This document shows positions 1 to 6,289 of a stretch of 9,289 nucleotides of DNA, piece by piece; positions within the stretch are counted from its first letter, which is position 1; every line of letters starts with the position of its first letter. Source of the stretch: an uncultured Micrococcales bacterium (GTDB lineage Bacteria; Actinomycetota; Actinomycetes; Actinomycetales; Microbacteriaceae); NCBI GenBank assembly GCA_903853515.1, contig CAINTU010000157.1, positions 1-9,289 of the forward strand. Direction: 5' to 3'. The notes under the pieces are model-generated. The model did not search any database, was not told the origin of the DNA, and saw only the letters and a program-made list of their open reading frames with translations. The translations under genes and the position numbers were made by a program.

Positions 1-1
1 C

Positions 2-928
2 GAGAAAGACTTTTATAAAGTCTTGGGCGTCGCTAAGACTGTCGAAGACGCCGAGCTTAAAAAGGTCTATCGAAAACTCGCGCGAAAATATCACCCAGAT
101 TCAAATCCGGGTGATGCTGCGGCCGAAGCTAAGTTCAAAGAAATCAGCGAGGCCTATTCGGTGTTGAGTGACAAAGTTCAGCGCCAAGAATATGATCAGG
201 TTCGCGCGATGGGTAACGGCGCTAGATTCACGGCCCCAGGTGGCGGTGGTCGCGCTGGCGCCGGCGGCCCTGGCGCTCAATTCGGCGGCGGTGGGTTCGA
301 AGACGTATTCGCCAATCTGTTTGGTGGCGGTGGTGGCCAAGGTGGTCGTGGCGGGTTCGGTGGCTTTGGCCCAACGCCGGGTCAAGATCTCAGCGCGGCG
401 ATTTCGATACCTTTTATTGATTCGATTCATGGCACCACAATGAAACTCAACTATGAGGGCATGGCGCCTATCAACGTCAAGATTCCCGCAGGTGTTCAAG
501 ACGGCCAAAAAATCAAACTGCGCGGCAAGGGTCAGGCCAGCCCGAACGGCGGCCCTGCTGGTGATTTGGTGCTAACGGTCACAGTTAAACCACATGCGGT
601 GTTTAGCCGCGATGGCAACAACCTGCGAGTTAGCGTGCCAGTCACATTCGCCGAAGCAGTGCTCGGTGCAACCATCAGTGTGCCAACCCTTGGCGGCGAC
701 CCCGTGAAACTTAAGGTGACCCCGGGCACACCAAACGGTCGCGTGCTTCGAGTAAAAGGCAAAGGTGTCGACAGCACCAAAGGTGCGGGTGACCTTTTGG
801 CCACCGTTGAGGTCTTGGTGCCTGCGCACATCAGCGAAGAGGCGGCCAAATTGGTGAGCGAGTTTGACGCCCTATTGCCTAAAGAAGACGTTCGCCAAGA
901 CCTTCATAACAAAGCCGGATTACTCTAA
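2..928 (+). CDS. dnaJ: DnaJ-family co-chaperone without zinc finger (5' end cut by window)
   Basis: J-domain co-chaperone that would stimulate DnaK ATPase and deliver unfolded clients in the cytoplasm. The reading frame is open to base 2 (E-K-D-F-Y-K-V-L-G-V), the usual start of a J domain, so the true start lies just upstream. The TTG at 23 is internal (Leu of KVLGV). Visible parts: J domain with the HPD motif at 92-100, a long Gly/Phe-rich linker at about 230-390 (GGGG, GGFEDVFANLFGG), then two beta-sandwich C-terminal substrate domains (about 395-880; IPAGVQDGQKIKLRGKG is typical). There is no cysteine anywhere, so the CxxCxGxG zinc modules of classical DnaJ are absent. This is the type II (CbpA/DnaJ2-like) layout. 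hspR follows 10 bp later, so this is probably the last chaperone gene of a dnaK-grpE-dnaJ-hspR operon; dnaK and grpE would lie upstream. Family call is firm; the name dnaJ versus cbpA is a convention. Confidence 0.93.
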   Translation, partial: EKDFYKVLGVAKTVEDAELKKVYRKLARKYHPDSNPGDAAAEAKFKEISEAYSVLSDKVQRQEYDQVRAMGNGARFTAPGGGGRAGAGGPGAQFGGGGFEDVFANLFGGGGGQGGRGGFGGFGPTPGQDLSAAISIPFIDSIHGTTMKLNYEGMAPINVKIPAGVQDGQKIKLRGKGQASPNGGPAGDLVLTVTVKPHAVFSRDGNNLRVSVPVTFAEAVLGATISVPTLGGDPVKLKVTPGTPNGRVLRVKGKGVDSTKGAGDLLATVEVLVPAHISEEAAKLVSEFDALLPKEDVRQDLHNKAGLL

Positions 929-938
929 CTAGGCAGCC

Positions 939-1349
939 ATGGATATCGACCCAGACCTACCGATTCTGACAATCTCACAAGCTGCCGAGTTGGCGCAGAT
1001 GCATCCGCAAACACTGCGTCAATACGACCGGCTTGGATTAGTTTCGCCAAACCGAACATCTGGGCTGTCGCGACGTTACACGTTGCGAAACGTCGCGCAG
1101 CTGGCAGAGGTAACCAGACTCACCAGTGAAGGGGTAACCCTCAATGCGATTAAGCGAATCCTTGAGCTTGAAAATCAAAACGCCGAACTCACCCGCAGAT
1201 TGCTTGAAGTCGAAGCGCTGTTGACGAGCGAAATCGAAAAAAGACCCGGCACCCGAATTTTTGCTGCAGGTGATTCGGGCACAGTTTCGGTTGCGATGGG
1301 CAAGCGACCGAGTCGCGCAACCTCTGTTGTTCTTTGGCGGCAACGATAA
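939..1349 (+). CDS. hspR: HspR, MerR-family heat-shock repressor
   Basis: Predicted 136-aa transcriptional repressor of the dnaK regulon. The MerR winged-helix DNA-binding domain covers about residues 8-80 (LTISQAAELAQMHPQTLRQY, then DRLGLVSPNRTSGLSRRYT), the pattern typical of HspR. It is followed by a coiled-coil-like helix (RILELENQNAELTRRLLEVE) at about 83-105 and a basic, poorly structured tail. In known actinobacteria HspR binds HAIR inverted repeats upstream of dnaK and needs DnaK as co-repressor, forming a feedback loop; the position directly after dnaJ fits this. Start ATG 939 is 10 bp after the dnaJ stop, with only a weak Shine-Dalgarno (AGGCAG) ahead of it, suggesting translational coupling. 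I found no canonical HAIR element in this window; the expected one would be ahead of dnaK, outside it. Confidence 0.93.
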   Translation: MDIDPDLPILTISQAAELAQMHPQTLRQYDRLGLVSPNRTSGLSRRYTLRNVAQLAEVTRLTSEGVTLNAIKRILELENQNAELTRRLLEVEALLTSEIEKRPGTRIFAAGDSGTVSVAMGKRPSRATSVVLWRQR

Positions 1350-1354
1350 ACTTT

Positions 1355-1375
1355 TGAGTTATGGCTAATAACTCA
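1355..1375 (+). promoter_or_regulatory. Perfect 8-bp inverted repeat spanning the channel gene start codon
   Basis: Arms TGAGTTAT (1355-1362) and ATAACTCA (1368-1375) are perfect reverse complements around a 5-nt loop GGCTA. The ATG at 1361 lies partly in the left arm and partly in the loop. In RNA this AU-rich stem would hide the start codon. No better Shine-Dalgarno than the TGAG inside the stem precedes the ATG. It could act as a translational switch or as a protein-binding DNA dyad. The GAGT/ACTC half-sites recall HAIR, but they are 11 bp apart, not 7. The repeat is directly seen; the function is unproven. Confidence 0.5.
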
Positions 1376-3316
1376 CAACGCACATACGGTCAGGGCGCAC
1401 AAGGCGAAAGCAGCGCACCGAAGGCAAACAAAGTTTCTTTCATGTCGAAGTTGAAATATAACTTCGACAACTCGATTGCCCGCAGCGGTGTCTTCGTGCT
1501 CTATATGCTTCTTGCAATGATCGTCTTCTCGGCGATTCTCGTTCTAGTTAAGTACGGCCTCTATGCGTTGCCGTTCATCTCAAACTCTGGTGCACTGCCT
1601 GGCATGAACTTTGAGACGTTCTGGGGATCGTTCGCTTCTATTCTTGGTCGCGGCACTGAGGCCACCTGGGCTGATCGAATTGTTTCGTTCTGCTACTGGG
1701 TTATCACAGTTGCCATTGCCGGTAGCGTGACCGGTTTTATTGTTGGTGCGATTCAGCGCACTTTCGAGCGCTTGCGCAAAGGCAAGAGCCCAATCATCGA
1801 TAACGGCCACACTTTGATTCTCGGTTGGTCAAACCGCGTGTTCCCAATTTTGAAAGAGCTTGCAGTTGCAAACGAAAACGTTCGCAAGCCAAAGGTAGTT
1901 ATTTTTAGCGACAAGACTCGTGACTTTATGGAAGACGAGATTGAATCGCGTGCCGGCGATCTCGGCAAGCTGAAGGTCATCACTCGCACAGGTGATGTCA
2001 CCAACCCAGAAGATTTGAAGCGCGCCAATGTTTCAGAAGCCAAGTCGATCATCATTCTTGATGAAGATGCCGCTGGCGATGCAAACGTGGTCAGCACCGT
2101 CTTGGCAGTCAAGGCCGTCAACGCAAATCCACTGATCAAGATCGTTGCCGAGCTTGACGACGCGCACACTGCCGAAGCCTTGAATGTTTCAACAAATGGC
2201 CAGGTGCTCGCAGTGCGTTCACACGATGTGATTGCTCGCGTTACCGCCCAAGCCAGCCGCCGCCCAGGTCTTGCTGCTGTGATTCTTGACCTGCTCGATT
2301 TTGATGGTGACGAAATCTATTTCGCCGAGGTGCCAGCGCTATCGGGCAAGACCTATTCAGAGGCTTTGCTCGCTTTCAACACCGCATCTGTAATCGGTCT
2401 GGTCGATGCCAATGGCAAGACCCACATCAACCCAGCTCTCGGCATGCAGCTCGAAGACTCGACCAAGATTATTGCGATTGCCGAAGACGATGACAAGGTT
2501 GTCTACACAGGTGTTCGTGAAGACCTTGGCAACCAAAAGGTAATCAGCGTCGACAAGAAGGCCCCAACAGCTGAACACCTGCTGATCATCGGTTGGTCTG
2601 CAATGGGTCGCTCGGTGCTCAACGAACTTGCAGGCTTTTTGCCTAAGGGCTCGACCGTGCACATCGTCTATCAATCGCGTTGGGTAGCTGCCGCGGAATT
2701 CGAATCGCTCAGCTTTGGCGACATCAAGGTCACGCACTCGGCCACCTCAGGCGACATCCATGACCTAATCGAAGTTGCTAAAGACAAGAAATACAACGAG
2801 GTCATCGTTCTTGGTTATCGCAATGCAATTAGCGAGGCAGAGGCAGACGCTCAGACAATGCTGACCATGCTTCAGATGAACCAGCTGTTCATCACCGATG
2901 GCAACGGCGTTGAGCAGACTCGTTTGGTCGCCGAAATCATCGACAGCCGCAAGGCAGAGCTTGCACGCGTTGCCGCGGTTGACGACATGGTCGTAAGCGA
3001 CAACTTGGCTGCACTTTTGATTGCACAGATCAGTGAGAACCCTGCGCTTGCGCCGGTGTTTGAAGACCTGTTTGATGCTGACGGTGCGACTTTGAATGTG
3101 CGCCCGATCGAAGAGTATGTTCCGCTTGGCAAGGCAATTGACTATGCCGAGCTTGTCGCAATTGCTCGCGGTCATGGTGAGTCGGCTATCGGCTACCGTC
3201 GCGTTGCAAATGCAACCAAGGATGGCTCAACCGGCGTCGAGTTGAACCCGGAAAAGACCACGAGCTATACACCGGCTGCCGGCGATGCTCTTGTCGTGAT
3301 TGGTGATCTTCAATAA
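1361..3316 (+). CDS. CASTOR/POLLUX-related putative ion channel with two RCK-like domains
   Basis: Predicted 651-aa membrane protein. A soluble N-terminus (1-40) is followed by TM1 (about 43-68, GVFVLYMLLAMIVFSAIL), a pore-loop region (about 84-105, FETFWGSFASILGRGT) and TM2 (about 107-131, ending FIVGAIQRTFERLRKGKSP). Two cytosolic Rossmann/RCK-type modules come next. The first begins at HTLILGWSNR (about 150), the second at EHLLIIGWSAMGRSV (about 405). This layout matches the plant CASTOR/POLLUX channels and their bacterial homologues, which gate cation flow through ligand-binding RCK domains. The potassium filter TVGYG is absent, so ion selectivity cannot be read from the sequence. The start ATG is 11 bp after the hspR stop, so it may be cotranscribed with the heat-shock operon. 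A strong dyad covers the start codon. Family call is good; ion and physiological role are unknown. Confidence 0.85.
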   Translation: MANNSQRTYGQGAQGESSAPKANKVSFMSKLKYNFDNSIARSGVFVLYMLLAMIVFSAILVLVKYGLYALPFISNSGALPGMNFETFWGSFASILGRGTEATWADRIVSFCYWVITVAIAGSVTGFIVGAIQRTFERLRKGKSPIIDNGHTLILGWSNRVFPILKELAVANENVRKPKVVIFSDKTRDFMEDEIESRAGDLGKLKVITRTGDVTNPEDLKRANVSEAKSIIILDEDAAGDANVVSTVLAVKAVNANPLIKIVAELDDAHTAEALNVSTNGQVLAVRSHDVIARVTAQASRRPGLAAVILDLLDFDGDEIYFAEVPALSGKTYSEALLAFNTASVIGLVDANGKTHINPALGMQLEDSTKIIAIAEDDDKVVYTGVREDLGNQKVISVDKKAPTAEHLLIIGWSAMGRSVLNELAGFLPKGSTVHIVYQSRWVAAAEFESLSFGDIKVTHSATSGDIHDLIEVAKDKKYNEVIVLGYRNAISEAEADAQTMLTMLQMNQLFITDGNGVEQTRLVAEIIDSRKAELARVAAVDDMVVSDNLAALLIAQISENPALAPVFEDLFDADGATLNVRPIEEYVPLGKAIDYAELVAIARGHGESAIGYRRVANATKDGSTGVELNPEKTTSYTPAAGDALVVIGDLQ

Positions 3317-3332
3317 TCTCTAATTAACTTTG

Positions 3333-3339
3333 AAGGGGG
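3333..3339 (+). promoter_or_regulatory. Shine-Dalgarno deciding the TTG start of the small protein
   Basis: AAGGGGG, the strongest ribosome-binding site in this part of the window, is 9 bases before TTG 3349 but touches TTG 3340. The spacing therefore favours 3349 as the start and shortens the protein by three residues. Confidence 0.6.
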
Positions 3340-3348
3340 TTGAAGTCT

Positions 3349-3594
3349 TTGAACGAACTACCAGAGAACTCAGCAGAGCGTCAACATCGACTTGAGGTCG
3401 AAGCTGAACTCGAATATGAAGAAGAGCTAAAGCACGACTATGTCGCTGTGGCAGCTAATGATGTTGGCATGAAGGCGCAGCGTTACGGCAAATTCATGCG
3501 TCTTCTGAAACCGTTCATTTTCATCATCAGCGCATTCGGATTCGATAGCTATATTCGTGTGACGCAACTCGAGAAAAAGCATCCGCAAGATTAG
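3349..3594 (+). CDS. Small unrecognised protein, acidic N-terminus plus short hydrophobic segment
   Basis: I do not recognise a family. The likely start is TTG 3349 (M-N-E-L-P-E-N, 81 aa), because the strong Shine-Dalgarno AAGGGGG at 3333-3339 sits 9 bases before it. The in-frame TTG at 3340 would abut that site and is unlikely. Residues about 8-30 are Glu-rich and probably helical (VEAELEYEEELKHDY). A hydrophobic stretch (KPFIFIISAFGF, roughly residues 52-66) may touch or cross the membrane, and the C-terminus is charged (QLEKKHPQD). The gene follows the channel stop by 32 bp on the same strand with no terminator between them, so an operon with the channel is likely. An accessory role for the channel is only a guess. 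Confidence 0.7.
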   Translation: MNELPENSAERQHRLEVEAELEYEEELKHDYVAVAANDVGMKAQRYGKFMRLLKPFIFIISAFGFDSYIRVTQLEKKHPQD

Positions 3595-3598
3595 CGAA

Positions 3599-3892
3599 CT
3601 AGGCACCTAGGGTTAGTTCAACCTCAACGAGCTGGCCAAGTTCGAGTTTTTCAGGCAGGCGAACGGCGCTTTTAACCGGCAGCAAATATGCGCCACCTTT
3701 TGGGAACAACGAAGTTGTGTAGTCGGTAACGCCTATCGATGCGTGCACTGGCACAACACCCCAGCCATAACTCAACACTTTGGCTGCCTCTTTGATTTCG
3801 GCACAAACCTCTGCAGGTATCGCCAAGTAATAAAACGGCGCTGGCCCTCGCCACTCAATTAGTTCGCCAGCGAACTCGAAGGTCATCGCCAC
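3599..3892 (-). CDS. DUF1905 domain protein
   Basis: A 97-aa cytoplasmic protein matching the DUF1905 pattern: an N-terminal strand pair (FEFAGELIEWRGPAPFYYLAIP), a helix (AEVCAEIKEAAKVLSYGWG), then VPVHASIGVTDYTTSLFPKGGAYLLPVKSAVR and a C-terminal strand. The biochemical function of the family is not established, so none is assigned. The start is probably GTG 3892: it lies 6 bases after a GAG in the exonuclease III tail, whereas the in-frame ATG 3886 would be 12 bases away. It starts 2 bp after the exonuclease III stop, so the two form a tight operon with likely translational coupling. At its 3' end it faces the small plus-strand gene with only 4 bp between stop codons. Confidence 0.85.
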   Translation of the reverse strand: MAMTFEFAGELIEWRGPAPFYYLAIPAEVCAEIKEAAKVLSYGWGVVPVHASIGVTDYTTSLFPKGGAYLLPVKSAVRLPEKLELGQLVEVELTLGA

Positions 3893-3894
3893 GG

Positions 3895-4677
3895 CTAGCT
3901 CAGTTCTACAACCACAGGCACGTGATCGCTTGGGCCTTCACCCTTGCGCTCGTCACGATCGATTGCCGCCGATTCAACTCGCTCGGCAAAAGCGTCGTTG
4001 CCCAAAATAAAATCAATGCGCATGCCTTCGTTGCGAACAAAACGCAGCTGCTGATAGTCGTAATAGGTGTAGCCATCTGGCACCAGTGGCCGCACAACAT
4101 CGGTTAAACCTATTTGCTCAAAAGCTTCGAAGGCCTGTCGTTCAGGTTCGCTCACGTGAGTTGATCCAATAAAGTCGTTGATATCCCAGACGTCTGTATC
4201 TAGTGGCGCGATGTTGAAATCACCCATCAATGCGAGCGGCTGCTCAGGGCTCATTTCGACCCATTCGGCAGTTGCTGCCGCCAATCGGTCTAGCCATTCG
4301 AGTTTGTAGGTGTAATGCGGGTCTTCGAGTGTGCGACCGTTTGGCACATAGAGTGACCAGAGTCGCACGCCGTCAAAGGTCGCCCCAATCGCGCGGGCTT
4401 CTTGCGCTAGTTCTGGGCCAAAGCCAGGCATGTCGGCGAAACCGATCTCGATGTCTTCTGCGGGCAAGCGCGAGGCAAAGGCAACGCCGTTCCATTGATT
4501 GAGGCCGTGCAGCACAACCTGATAGCCGGCATCGTTAAAGGCTTGCATAGGGAACTGCTCTGGCTTGCACTTGATTTCTTGCATCGCCAAAACATCGATG
4601 TCGGCTCTCTGCAGCCAATCGGTAACACGGCCGACACGGGTGCGAATCGAGTTCACGTTATGGGTTGCGATGCGCAT
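3895..4677 (-). CDS. xth: Exodeoxyribonuclease III / AP endonuclease
   Basis: A 260-aa metal-dependent nuclease of the endonuclease/exonuclease/phosphatase fold that would act in base-excision repair. It cleaves 5' to abasic sites and removes 3'-blocking groups. The family residues are all visible: Asn7 (ATHNVNSIR), metal-binding Glu34 (AMQEIKCKPEQ), Tyr110 (LYVPNGR), Asp153/Asn155 (GDFNIAP), Asp222 (MRIDFILGND) and the C-terminal Asp251-His252 (SDHVPV). Length is normal. The start ATG 4677 is 16 bp from the divergent pyrE start and has no Shine-Dalgarno. A -10-like TAAGTT lies 6 bases upstream, so a leaderless transcript is likely. The DUF1905 gene follows directly. Confidence 0.95.
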   Translation of the reverse strand: MRIATHNVNSIRTRVGRVTDWLQRADIDVLAMQEIKCKPEQFPMQAFNDAGYQVVLHGLNQWNGVAFASRLPAEDIEIGFADMPGFGPELAQEARAIGATFDGVRLWSLYVPNGRTLEDPHYTYKLEWLDRLAAATAEWVEMSPEQPLALMGDFNIAPLDTDVWDINDFIGSTHVSEPERQAFEAFEQIGLTDVVRPLVPDGYTYYDYQQLRFVRNEGMRIDFILGNDAFAERVESAAIDRDERKGEGPSDHVPVVVELS

Positions 4678-4681
4678 TGTT

Positions 4682-4689
4682 TAAACTTA
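4682..4689. promoter_or_regulatory. Overlapping divergent -10 elements (leaderless xth and pyrE)
   Basis: The 16-bp gap between the xth and pyrE starts contains TAAACT on the plus strand (4682-4687) and TAAGTT on the minus strand (4684-4689). Both fit TANNNT, and each ends exactly 6 bases before its ATG. Neither gene has a Shine-Dalgarno site. The geometry predicts transcription starts at the A of each ATG, a common leaderless arrangement in actinobacteria. The hexamers share 4 bp, so two polymerases could not open both at once. I see no convincing -35 on either side. Confidence 0.55.
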
Positions 4690-4693
4690 AACC

Positions 4694-5257
4694 ATGACCA
4701 ATGCTGCTGCCGATAAAGCTCGACTAATCGATTTGATCAAAGAGCTAGCCGTGGTGCACGGCAGAGTCACTTTGTCGAGCGGCATTGAAGCTGACTATTA
4801 CGTCGACCTTCGTCGTGCAACTTTGCACCACGAGGCCGGGCCGCTAATTGGTCGAGTGATGCTCGATTTGCTTGATGCAGCAGATATCAAGGATTTTGTT
4901 GCGGCCGGTGGCTTGACCATGGGTGCCGATCCGGTCGGCACTGCAATCATGCATCAGGCTGCCGCCCGTGGCCGCAGCATCGATGCCTTCGTTGTTCGCA
5001 AGGCGGCAAAAGCTCACGGCATGGGCCGTCAGGTTGAGGGCCCAGATGTTGCTGGCAAAAAAGTGATTGTGGTCGAAGACACCAGCACTACCGGTGGTTC
5101 ACCTCTAGCTGCGGCCAAGGCGCTTGCCGAGGCTGGTGCGATTATCGTCGCTGTCGCGACGGTGGTTGATCGCGACACCGGTGCCCAAAGGGTCATCGAA
5201 GATGCTGGCTACCGCTACTTGAGCGCCATTTCGCTCGACGATCTGGGTTTGCGCTAA
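4694..5257 (+). CDS. pyrE: Orotate phosphoribosyltransferase
   Basis: A 187-aa cytoplasmic enzyme of de novo pyrimidine synthesis that converts orotate and PRPP to orotidine 5'-phosphate and pyrophosphate. The PRPP-binding motif is intact at residues 123-136 (KVIVVEDTSTTGGS). The flexible catalytic loop RKAAKAHGMGRQVEG covers 102-116, and the N-terminal LSSGIEADYYVDLRR (28-41) is characteristic of OPRT. Start ATG 4694 is supported by the N-terminal match and by a -10 hexamer at leaderless spacing; no Shine-Dalgarno is present. It stands apart from other pyr genes, here between a DNA-repair gene and a rhodopsin gene. No good hairpin terminator follows, only T-rich sequence. Confidence 0.95.
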   Translation: MTNAAADKARLIDLIKELAVVHGRVTLSSGIEADYYVDLRRATLHHEAGPLIGRVMLDLLDAADIKDFVAAGGLTMGADPVGTAIMHQAAARGRSIDAFVVRKAAKAHGMGRQVEGPDVAGKKVIVVEDTSTTGGSPLAAAKALAEAGAIIVAVATVVDRDTGAQRVIEDAGYRYLSAISLDDLGLR

Positions 5258-5424
5258 ACAAATCCGTGGTTTTTTGTGCCTTTTTGACGCTAAAAGTTGA
5301 AAATAACAACTTTATAAACGCCGCAAAAATGTCTCACCGTTCCCGCATTCTGAGCGTAACCTGAGAAAGCACGCCCAATGTCGGGTTTCAACCGGTTACC
5401 CGACCATTTAGGAAAGGTAACAAA
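5258..5424 (+). promoter_or_regulatory. Rhodopsin promoter/leader region with two dyads and a strong RBS
   Basis: This is the 167-bp gap between pyrE and the rhodopsin gene. It starts T-rich (5269-5285) and contains TTGACG at 5284-5289 and a TATAAA at 5313-5318, but their spacing (23 bp) is too wide for one standard promoter. A TANNNT hexamer TAACCT lies at 5357-5362. Two perfect 7-bp dyads are present: AAAGTTG/CAACTTT (5293-5299 and 5307-5313) and GTCGGGT/ACCCGAC (5380-5386 and 5398-5404). The second has an AACCGGTT palindrome in its loop and ends just ahead of the ribosome-binding site AGGAAAGG (5410-5417), 7 bases before ATG 5425. The exact promoter is undecided. Confidence 0.45.
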
Positions 5425-6255
5425 ATGGACCAAATTGGAGTATTGTCTTATGCTCTGACCGGATACCAGTTCAGCGCTGTTTACAACATGCTGTCTCTAG
5501 GTATCGCAAGCATGCTATTCACCTCAATCTTCTTGTGGATTGCAAGAGATCGAGTTCTTCCAAAGTACCGTCTAGCAGTTATGGTTTCAGCCACAGTTAC
5601 ATCAATCGCTGCTTACCACTACTTCAGAATGTTTGACTCGTTCAGCCACGCTTATGGCATGAACGCCGATACAGCTGTTGCAAACGCTGGTGGCACGTCA
5701 CTTGATTTCGGTGCTGCTCACTACAACGTTGGCTACCGTTACATCGACTGGCTACTAACTGTTCCACTACTTCTAGTTGAGCTAGTTGCCGTTCTAGGCC
5801 TAGTGAAGGCTGTTCAGTCTTCGTTGCTAAAGCGCCTAGTGCCAGCCGCTGCATTGATGATCATCCTTGGTTACCCAGGTGACATTCACTCGCACCTTTT
5901 CGGTCTAGACAACAGCGTTTGGGGTCTTCTATCGACCATCCCATTCCTATACATCATGTATGTTCTATGGGTTGAGCTAACCAAGAGCCTTTCAAGCCAG
6001 AGCGAGAAGATCCGCAAGTTGTTCCAGGGTCTTCGTCTTCTGTTGATCGCTACTTGGGGTGTTTACCCAATCACCTTCATCCTTGCAATGGGACAAACTG
6101 GCGCACCTAGTGCATCAGACGTTGTTTCGCGCGAAGTTGGTTACACGATTGCCGACATCTTGGCTAAGTGCCTCTTCGGTCTAATCATCTTCAGCATCGC
6201 TCGCATCAAGAGCGCAGAAGACGACAAGGCTTTTGCTGCTGCAGAAGGTCACTAA
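5425..6255 (+). CDS. Actinorhodopsin-like light-driven proton pump
   Basis: A 276-aa seven-helix microbial rhodopsin. Helices are roughly A 16-40, B 47-70, C 103-126, D 134-152, E 164-187, F 198-222 and G 236-260. Helix C reads RYIDWLLTVPLLLVE: Asp108 (proton acceptor), Thr112 and Glu119 (donor) form the DTE motif of outward proton pumps. Retinal-binding Lys248 and counter-ion Asp244 are in helix G (IADILAK), and His65 corresponds to the acceptor-coupled His of proteorhodopsin. Leu116 at the tuning position predicts green absorption. Gly167 (VWGLLSTIPF) aligns with the xanthorhodopsin glycine that leaves room for a carotenoid antenna. The B-C loop is longer than in proteorhodopsin, as in actinorhodopsins. 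The gene stands alone, with a strong RBS, a strong terminator and Leu codon use skewed to CTA (18 of 39). No retinal or carotenoid gene is in the window. Confidence 0.96.
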   Translation: MDQIGVLSYALTGYQFSAVYNMLSLGIASMLFTSIFLWIARDRVLPKYRLAVMVSATVTSIAAYHYFRMFDSFSHAYGMNADTAVANAGGTSLDFGAAHYNVGYRYIDWLLTVPLLLVELVAVLGLVKAVQSSLLKRLVPAAALMIILGYPGDIHSHLFGLDNSVWGLLSTIPFLYIMYVLWVELTKSLSSQSEKIRKLFQGLRLLLIATWGVYPITFILAMGQTGAPSASDVVSREVGYTIADILAKCLFGLIIFSIARIKSAEDDKAFAAAEGH

Positions 6256-6261
6256 CCCCAA

Positions 6262-6278
6262 GGATTAGTTTCTAATCC
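6262..6278 (+). other. Short 3' hairpin after the rhodopsin gene
   Basis: GGATTAG (6262-6268) and CTAATCC (6272-6278) pair perfectly across a TTT loop, 7 bases after the rhodopsin stop. No T-run follows, so it is not a terminator by itself. It may stabilise the mRNA 3' end together with the terminator downstream. Confidence 0.5.
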
Positions 6279-6289
6279 CTCGAGTTAAA

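Noticed and set aside
23..25. TTG at 23 as the start of the DnaJ gene
   Set aside because: The frame is open to the window edge with conserved J-domain residues (EKDFYKV) before it, so this codon is an internal leucine.
1355..1375. Canonical HAIR operator for HspR
   Set aside because: GAGT and ACTC half-sites are 11 bp apart rather than 7, and the outer bases do not fit CTTGAGT/ACTCAAG. It is kept only as a dyad of unknown role.
3391..3414. CTTGAG followed by ACTCGAA as a HAIR-like site
   Set aside because: Wrong spacing, imperfect right arm and located inside a coding sequence.
3596..3619. GAACTA/TAGTTC inverted repeat between convergent genes as a terminator
   Set aside because: Only 6 bp with a 12-base loop, no T-run on either side, and largely inside the DUF1905 coding end.
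5258..5285. Intrinsic terminator of pyrE
   Set aside because: T-runs are present, but only a weak ACAAA/TTTGT pairing is available ahead of them; no stable GC stem.
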